Below are positions 59,159 to 64,000 of a stretch of DNA of 64,000 nucleotides, one piece after another (the first letter of the stretch is position 1; the number at the start of each line of letters is the position of its first letter). Both the position numbers and the translations under genes were made by a program. Origin of the DNA: UQRS01 sp050946935 (GTDB lineage: Bacteria; Bacillota; Clostridia; Oscillospirales; Acutalibacteraceae). The notes below the pieces were generated by a model, which worked only from the letters and a program-made list of their open reading frames with translations, ran no database searches and had not been told where the DNA came from. Where the stretch lies: assembly GCA_050946935.1 (NCBI GenBank), contig JBMNVR010000003.1, positions 62,001-126,000 on the forward strand, in the 5' to 3' direction.

Positions 59159-60586
59159 ATGGAAAAAGCTTTACAATGGCTTCGGAATATCGCGCTGGGC
59201 ATGACGCTGGTATTCGTAATCGAGCTGATCTTTGGTTACACCGGGGCGATGGTTTTTATCGCCGGAACGGAAATTCGGACGGTTTTGTTCGTTTTATCCG
59301 CGGGGCTTCTTTATGTGTATTGTTTGGCGTATGTGCTCGCGAACCGGGTGAAGATTTTCTCACTACGGGATAAAAATTCGGTTTTTGGATCCTTTCGATT
59401 GTTTGATTGGGTGCTGGTGGCCTTTACGATTTCTTCGGCTGTTTCCTTGTTTGTTGTACCGCGACTGACCGGCGGCAGCCTTCTTCTCGCCAAACGGGAG
59501 GGACTGGCCTGCCTTTGCATGTTGCTGCTGTATTTTCCCATCGGCTTTATGATTCGAAGGGGGCTTTTAAATTTCGACCGATTTGAAAAGATTCTGTATT
59601 GGCTCTGTCTGGCTTTTTCGGTGCAGCACATTGTTTTGTATTTGGGAGAGACGATGCACGGCGGCTTTATTGAAGGGTATTTCGATCTGCTGCAGAGCAT
59701 TCTCGGCCCCGGCGCGCAATTCCCGCCAGTAATCCTCGGACACGGCGGTTATCCGCGCGTGATGTTTCTGACCTCGATTTATATTATTGTTGGTATTTAT
59801 CTTGTGCTGCGGCGTTTGCCCAAGCTGCGCGTATCCGATTATATTGTGATGGCGGTGCATGTTACGGCGTTTTTGACCACTATGACCAAATCGGTTTGGT
59901 ATGGTGTGATTGTCGGTCTGACTGTTTTCACCGCCCTGTATGGGATCAAGCATCTGCGCCGTCGCAATTGGAAGGAACTTGGAAAGTATGTCGGGCTGCT
60001 GGCCGGTATTATGGCGTTGGTGTTTATTCTCAACGCCACGCTGTTTAGCGGTATGGTCGCGGCGCGGATGAACAACTCTTTCAACAGCAGCAAGTATTCG
60101 ATCACCCCCGGCGAGGATGAAACCGAGCTGGAGCGTCTCGACCGCGAGGGGGCGATGATCTCTAACGACATTAAGATCGAGCAGACCGAAAAGCTGCTCG
60201 GCAAGTGGATGGAGAGCCCGATCCTCGGCTGCGGCTACGGTGCGTATGTGGAGGGGTATACCCGGTCGGAGGAAGCAATTTTTTCTTATGAAATGCAGTT
60301 TCCGGCTCTTTTGATGAAGATCGGTGTAATCGGCATCGGTTTGCTGTTCTTTTTGCTGATCGCCATGGTGGTCAACCTCCGCCGGGCGAAAAAAGACGGC
60401 GGAGACACCACGGCCTCCTATGCGTGGCTGTTTTTGCTGATCAGCTTCGGCGTATGCGTACAGACCAATCCGCTGTTGCTGAATTATAACGGAATGTCTC
60501 TGATTGTCCTGCTGCTGGCGACCTGCGCCGCGATCGGGTACAGAGGGGAACATATGCGGCTGTCCGGGAGGACGGAGGAACTTTAA
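59159..60586 (+). CDS. O-antigen ligase/polymerase-type membrane protein
   Basis: 475-aa polytopic protein with around ten to twelve hydrophobic segments and a large hydrophilic loop (about residues 300-370). ILGCGYGAYVEGYTRSEEAIFSYEMQFPALLMKIG resembles the Wzy_C/WaaL domain. In a Gram-positive background this is better read as a Wzy-like polymerase or a ligase that puts the glycan on its anchor; sequence alone does not decide. Confidence 0.8.
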   Translation: MEKALQWLRNIALGMTLVFVIELIFGYTGAMVFIAGTEIRTVLFVLSAGLLYVYCLAYVLANRVKIFSLRDKNSVFGSFRLFDWVLVAFTISSAVSLFVVPRLTGGSLLLAKREGLACLCMLLLYFPIGFMIRRGLLNFDRFEKILYWLCLAFSVQHIVLYLGETMHGGFIEGYFDLLQSILGPGAQFPPVILGHGGYPRVMFLTSIYIIVGIYLVLRRLPKLRVSDYIVMAVHVTAFLTTMTKSVWYGVIVGLTVFTALYGIKHLRRRNWKELGKYVGLLAGIMALVFILNATLFSGMVAARMNNSFNSSKYSITPGEDETELERLDREGAMISNDIKIEQTEKLLGKWMESPILGCGYGAYVEGYTRSEEAIFSYEMQFPALLMKIGVIGIGLLFFLLIAMVVNLRRAKKDGGDTTASYAWLFLLISFGVCVQTNPLLLNYNGMSLIVLLLATCAAIGYRGEHMRLSGRTEEL

Positions 60587-60590
60587 GACT

Positions 60591-62150
60591 ATGAGAACGA
60601 AGTATTCGGTTCTGAATGTGCTCAGCGGCATGCTGTCCCAGGTGTTGATCGCGCTGATGGGCTTTGTTTCGCGCAAGGTCTTTATCGCAACGCTGGGAAT
60701 CGGTATGCAGGGGGTCAACGCGACCCTGACAAGCGTGATTACCATGCTCAGCCTGTCAGAGCTTGGCATCGGGACCGCGATCATCTGTAATCTTTATAAG
60801 CCGCTGGCCGACGGGGATGAAAAAAGCGTCACGTCTTTGATGCAACTGTATGCAAAGGTTTACCGCATCATCGCCGGCATCGTGCTTTTCCTCGGGCTGC
60901 TGGTGGTGCCGGCTCTGCCCATGATCCTGGCGGCGGAGGATGTTGCCGCTATCCCGCAGGGGTATCTCACCGTGGTATATCTGCTGTTTCTCTGCGACGT
61001 GGTGATTTCCTACCTGTTTGCGTACAAACGCTCGATCCTTACGGCCGATCAGAAAAATTATGTGGTCACACTGGTGGCGACCGGTTCCAATCTTCTGACC
61101 GGTGTTACACAGATTGTTGTATTGCTGCTGACCAAAAACTTTGTTTTTTATCTGCTGCTTAAAATTTTCTTCCGCCTGGCGGAAAATCTGATTTTGGCCC
61201 TTATCGCGAACCGTCGGTATCCGTACATCTGCGAAAAAGAGAAGATTCCCGTGCCCAAGCCGGTTCGGTATAATATCTTTTCCAACACCAAGGCGCTGGC
61301 GTTGCATTATATCGGCAACTACCTGATCAACGGCACTGATATGATGATTATTACCAAATTTCTCGGCACGGCGGTATCGGGCGTTTATTCCAACTATTAT
61401 ATGATTCTGACCGTGCTGAAGACCGTGTTCTCCCAGATTTCGGCCGGGATTACCGCCAGCTTCGGCCACCTTCTGAGCGAGGGGAATAAAGAGAGTCTTT
61501 ACGCCGCTTTCCGCAAGGTGCTTTTTGTGGTTTTTGCCCTGTCGAATTTTGCGGCGATTACGTTGTTTTGCCTGTTTCAGGATTTTTTGCAGCTTTGGCT
61601 GCCGGGGATCGATCGGTTGTCCATGCCGGTCGTCTTTATTCTTTGCCTGAATTTTTATATCACTTCCATTTCCGAACCGGCCGGGGGGCTGCGTGCCAGT
61701 GCCGGACTGTTCCGCCCCGATCGCTATCTCCATCTTTTCTTGGCGGCGCTGAATCTGGTTGTTTCGATCCTGCTGGTGCAGAGAATCGGCGTTTTCGGCG
61801 TCTTTCTCGGAACCTTTTTCTGCCTGTGCATCAAGGAGCTTACGGTTTTGCCTTGGATTGTTTATCGCAACCTGTTTGAAAAGAAGCTGTATCTTTACCA
61901 ACTGACCCTGCTTGGTTATTTTGCAGTGACGCTGCTCGGCGGGGCGCTGACCTGGTGGATTTGCAGCCTTGTCACATTCGAAAGTTTGTTGCTGACCTTC
62001 ATCTGCCACGCGGGTATTTGTGTCCTGCTGCCGAATCTGCTGGTGGCGGCGGTCTTTTTCAAAACAGGAGAGTTCCGGTATCTGACCGGATTGATCGGCG
62101 GGTTTATCCGCCGGATTATTAAACGCGGCGGGGAGGAAACTGCTTCATGA
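60591..62150 (+). CDS. Polysaccharide flippase, Wzx/MOP superfamily
   Basis: 519-aa membrane protein with about 12-14 transmembrane segments that should flip lipid-linked oligosaccharide across the membrane. It begins MRTKYSVLNVLSGMLSQVLIALMGFVSRKVFI, followed by LSLSELGIGTAIICNLYKPLA, as in Gram-positive RfbX/Wzx proteins. ATG at 60591 follows GGAGG; codons upstream overlap the previous gene and are not needed. Stop overlaps the next ATG. Confidence 0.9.
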   Translation: MRTKYSVLNVLSGMLSQVLIALMGFVSRKVFIATLGIGMQGVNATLTSVITMLSLSELGIGTAIICNLYKPLADGDEKSVTSLMQLYAKVYRIIAGIVLFLGLLVVPALPMILAAEDVAAIPQGYLTVVYLLFLCDVVISYLFAYKRSILTADQKNYVVTLVATGSNLLTGVTQIVVLLLTKNFVFYLLLKIFFRLAENLILALIANRRYPYICEKEKIPVPKPVRYNIFSNTKALALHYIGNYLINGTDMMIITKFLGTAVSGVYSNYYMILTVLKTVFSQISAGITASFGHLLSEGNKESLYAAFRKVLFVVFALSNFAAITLFCLFQDFLQLWLPGIDRLSMPVVFILCLNFYITSISEPAGGLRASAGLFRPDRYLHLFLAALNLVVSILLVQRIGVFGVFLGTFFCLCIKELTVLPWIVYRNLFEKKLYLYQLTLLGYFAVTLLGGALTWWICSLVTFESLLLTFICHAGICVLLPNLLVAAVFFKTGEFRYLTGLIGGFIRRIIKRGGEETAS

Positions 62151-62965
62151 AGCAACCTATTTATGCGGTCGTTGTGCTGTATAATGTAAATTACAAAAAA
62201 TCCAGAACCTTTATGGATATTGTTGGGTTGCCGGACGTATCCCTGATCGTCTGTGACAACAGCACGGTCGACGTCGGCAATTATGAGCTTGCCGACGATT
62301 ATCCGGAGGTTACCTATATTTCCATGGGTCATAATGCCGGCCTCTCCGCGGCCTATAACCGCGCCATCCATAAGCTGGAGGGGAAAACGGGCTATCTTTG
62401 CCTGTTCGACGACGATACGCAGGTTGGTGCTGATTACTTTTCGGCTCTTCGGGAGGAAATCGACCGCACCCGGGCTGATATCTATCTTCCACTTGTCTAT
62501 GACCTGCAAGGGCTGATGTCTCCCTGCATTATGTCGGGCGTGCGGACGCACCGCGTTTCCAGTGTGGAGGAAATTCCACCCGGACAGATCAGCGGCATCA
62601 ACAGCGGCATGGCGGTCAATTTGGCTGTCTACCGCGACTATCGCTATGATGAGGGATATTTCCTCGATTATGTCGATCATGCCTTTCTGCGGGATGTGAA
62701 AGCGCAGGGGCGCACCGTGCTCCCGCTTTGCGGCGCCGCACTGCAACAGGATTTTTCCCTGAACGAACGCGCGGATGTTTTGGGGGCAAAGGTGCGATTC
62801 CGCTTGTTTTATCGGGATTTTTACCGTTTTTGCAGCGTTAGCTTTTCGGCGCGGTGTTTTGCGGTCCTGTATATTTTAAAACGCTGGCTTTATATTAATC
62901 TTGTGATGCGAATCGGCGGCCGGCGCAAAAAAAGCTCCGCCGCGGGGGAGGAAAAGGCAAAATGA
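62147..62965 (+). CDS. Glycosyltransferase family 2, rhamnosyltransferase-like
   Basis: 272 aa with YAVVVLYNVNYKKSRTF, DNSTVDVGNY, MGHNAGLSAAYNRAIHKL, CLFDDDTQVG (DDD metal site) and INSGMAVNLAVYRDYRYDEGYFLDYVDHAFLRDV, the pattern of RfbF/WbbL-type rhamnosyltransferases. dTDP-rhamnose as donor fits the operon. Overlaps genes on both sides by four bases. Confidence 0.88.
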   Translation: MKQPIYAVVVLYNVNYKKSRTFMDIVGLPDVSLIVCDNSTVDVGNYELADDYPEVTYISMGHNAGLSAAYNRAIHKLEGKTGYLCLFDDDTQVGADYFSALREEIDRTRADIYLPLVYDLQGLMSPCIMSGVRTHRVSSVEEIPPGQISGINSGMAVNLAVYRDYRYDEGYFLDYVDHAFLRDVKAQGRTVLPLCGAALQQDFSLNERADVLGAKVRFRLFYRDFYRFCSVSFSARCFAVLYILKRWLYINLVMRIGGRRKKSSAAGEEKAK

Positions 62966-63744
62966 TGGATTTGAGCATCTGCGTTGTGACTTATAACAGC
63001 CGGGATGAAATCAGCCTTCTGCTGGACAGTGTTTTTTCTCTGACATCCGGAATCACTTTTCAGGTGTACGTCGTTGATAACTGTTCGGCCGACGGGACGG
63101 CGGATTTTGTGGAGGAGAAGTATCCCGATGTCCGCGTCATCCGCAGCAAGGAAAACGCCGGCTTCGGCCATGGACACAATCAGGCGCTGGCGTATCTTGA
63201 TTCCCGCTACCACGCCGTGATCAATCCGGACATCCGACTGGTGGAAGATGTTTTTTCTCCGCTGATCGCCTATCTTGACAGTCACTCTGACTGTGTGTTG
63301 GCGACGCCCCGTATCCTCAGCCCGGACGGCAGCGAGCAGAAGCTGCCCAAGCGGCTGCCCAAGCTACAATATATGTTCCTGGGTCGGTTGGGCCGCTTGT
63401 TTCCGCCTTTTCAAAAATACCGCGACGCTTATACCCGCGCGAACGAGATCTTTGAAAAACCAACTGAAATTGAATTTTGCACCGGCTGCTTCATGCTTTT
63501 GCGAACCGAGGTCTTTCGTGCTCTGAACGGGTTTGATGAGCGCTTTTTCATGTATCTGGAGGATGCCGACCTCAGCCGTCGGGCGGCCGCTTACGGCAAG
63601 CTGATTTTTTATCCCGGCGTTTCGGCCGAACACCGGTGGGCGCGCGCTTCGGGCAAGAGTTTCAAATTCCTGCGGATTCATTTGGACTCTATTCGCAAAT
63701 ACCGCGCCAAACTGCGGGAGGAGAAACGGGCCGCCGGAAAATAG
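62962..63744 (+). CDS. Glycosyltransferase family 2, WbbL-like
   Basis: 260 aa with LSICVVTYNSRDEISLLLDSV, DNCSADGTADFVEEKY, NAGFGHGHNQALAYL, VINPDIRLVED and CTGCFMLLRTEVFRALNGFDERFFMYLEDADLSRRAA, close to WbbL rhamnosyltransferases. The C-terminal helix is basic. Last complete gene of the cluster. Confidence 0.9.
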   Translation: MMDLSICVVTYNSRDEISLLLDSVFSLTSGITFQVYVVDNCSADGTADFVEEKYPDVRVIRSKENAGFGHGHNQALAYLDSRYHAVINPDIRLVEDVFSPLIAYLDSHSDCVLATPRILSPDGSEQKLPKRLPKLQYMFLGRLGRLFPPFQKYRDAYTRANEIFEKPTEIEFCTGCFMLLRTEVFRALNGFDERFFMYLEDADLSRRAAAYGKLIFYPGVSAEHRWARASGKSFKFLRIHLDSIRKYRAKLREEKRAAGK

Positions 63745-63782
63745 GATTTGCCAATCGACATGTTCTCTGAGGAGGCTGAGGT

Positions 63783-64000
63783 ATGGATAAAACGACCGAT
63801 TTTGCCACCCGCGCGAGAGAAATTCAAAACTTCCGCTGCGTTCGCTTTGACGCACTGCCGGATATTCCGTTGTACATGGATCAGGTCATCAGTATTGTGG
63901 AAAACCGCCTGTCGGTTTTCGCATCGGGCGAAAGCGAGAAAATATTAAGCCCCTCCATGGTGAATAATTATGTTAAGCAGAAGGTGCTTCCGCCGCCTTT
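63783..64000 (+). CDS. DUF1836 domain protein, N-terminal part (runs off the right edge)
   Basis: The first 72 codons read MDKTTDFATRAREIQNFRC, then ALPDIPLYMDQVISIVENRL and ILSPSMVNNYVKQKVLPPP, which is the beginning of the DUF1836 domain, a MerR-like predicted DNA-binding fold. GAGGAGG lies eight bases upstream. Likely a regulator; whether it belongs to the polysaccharide operon is unknown. Confidence 0.85.
   Translation, partial: MDKTTDFATRAREIQNFRCVRFDALPDIPLYMDQVISIVENRLSVFASGESEKILSPSMVNNYVKQKVLPPP

Noticed and set aside
1..64000. CRISPR arrays, prophage, transposase, toxin-antitoxin or restriction-modification genes.
   Set aside because: None seen. The only tandem repeats (14.3 kb and 19.3-19.7 kb) lack spacer structure, and no associated protein families are present.

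Overview
The window is a contiguous chromosomal stretch from a GC-rich (clearly above 50 % G+C), anaerobic, endospore-forming member of the Clostridia, probably a gut-associated Oscillospiraceae/Ruminococcaceae-like bacterium. This is inferred from several features: a sporulation sigma factor of the SigK type; an IspH-ribosomal S1 fusion, an arrangement known from Clostridia; T-box leaders; a four-subunit 2-oxoacid:ferredoxin oxidoreductase; transketolase split into two subunits; Firmicutes-type division and cell-shape gene order; and a bile salt hydrolase-like enzyme. Most of it is densely packed core genome with short intergenic gaps and clear sigma-A promoters.

Layout. 1-12.9 kb (minus strand): mgsA followed by a T-box-controlled hisS-aspS pair (aspS runs off the left edge); the cell-shape operon mreB-mreC-mreD-mrdA; maf; zapA plus a U32 peptidase; rpsF-ssb-rpsR; and a Nudix hydrolase. 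12.9-19.2 kb (plus): ispD-ispF, a BaiN/HI0933-type flavoprotein whose start region is tandemly duplicated, cmk, plsC and the ispH-rpsA fusion. 19.2-25 kb: a less GC-rich accessory-looking segment with a tandem intergenic repeat, sigK, a bile salt hydrolase-like gene, a T-box leader with threonine ammonia-lyase and RidA, a remnant-like stretch and two tRNA-Ser genes. 25-47.3 kb (plus): miaB, a YlbF/YmcA-family gene, mutS, mutL, miaA, a HlyD-like membrane protein, a PLP-binding YggS protein, sepF, ylmH, divIVA, ileS, lspA, rluD, a HAD phosphatase, the split transketolase and a three-gene UDP-L-amino-sugar pathway. 47.4-50 kb: an XRE regulator, tRNA-Thr(CGU), and an isochorismatase-like hydrolase with an aldo/keto reductase. 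50-53.7 kb: a P-loop ATPase and the KorD-A-B-C type oxidoreductase operon. 53.9-64 kb: a dTDP-L-rhamnose and surface-polysaccharide operon (rmlA, D, B, C, four family-2 glycosyltransferases, a ligase/polymerase-type membrane protein and a Wzx-type flippase), ending in a partial DUF1836 gene.

How the genes work together. The first half supplies translation, isoprenoid precursors, septum placement and rod-shape peptidoglycan synthesis. IlvA and RidA form a functional pair, because RidA hydrolyses the reactive enamine/imine that IlvA releases. The CapE-like, RmlD-like and WecB-like trio should make a UDP-N-acetyl-L-amino sugar, and the rml genes make dTDP-L-rhamnose. Both probably feed the surface glycan assembled by the 56-64 kb glycosyltransferases and exported by the flippase.

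No unmistakably new defence or mobile system is visible. The most interesting signals are: a strong ribosome binding site and in-frame ATG at the IspH/S1 junction; an out-of-frame 101-bp tandem duplication that leaves a 33-codon mini-ORF overlapping the start of the flavoprotein gene; a family of long hairpin repeats around sigK and the bile salt hydrolase gene; a strongly over-represented 10-mer clustered in the maf/U32 region; and two T-box leaders with unusual or ambiguous specifier regions. All positions were read by eye; no database search, folding or alignment program was run.
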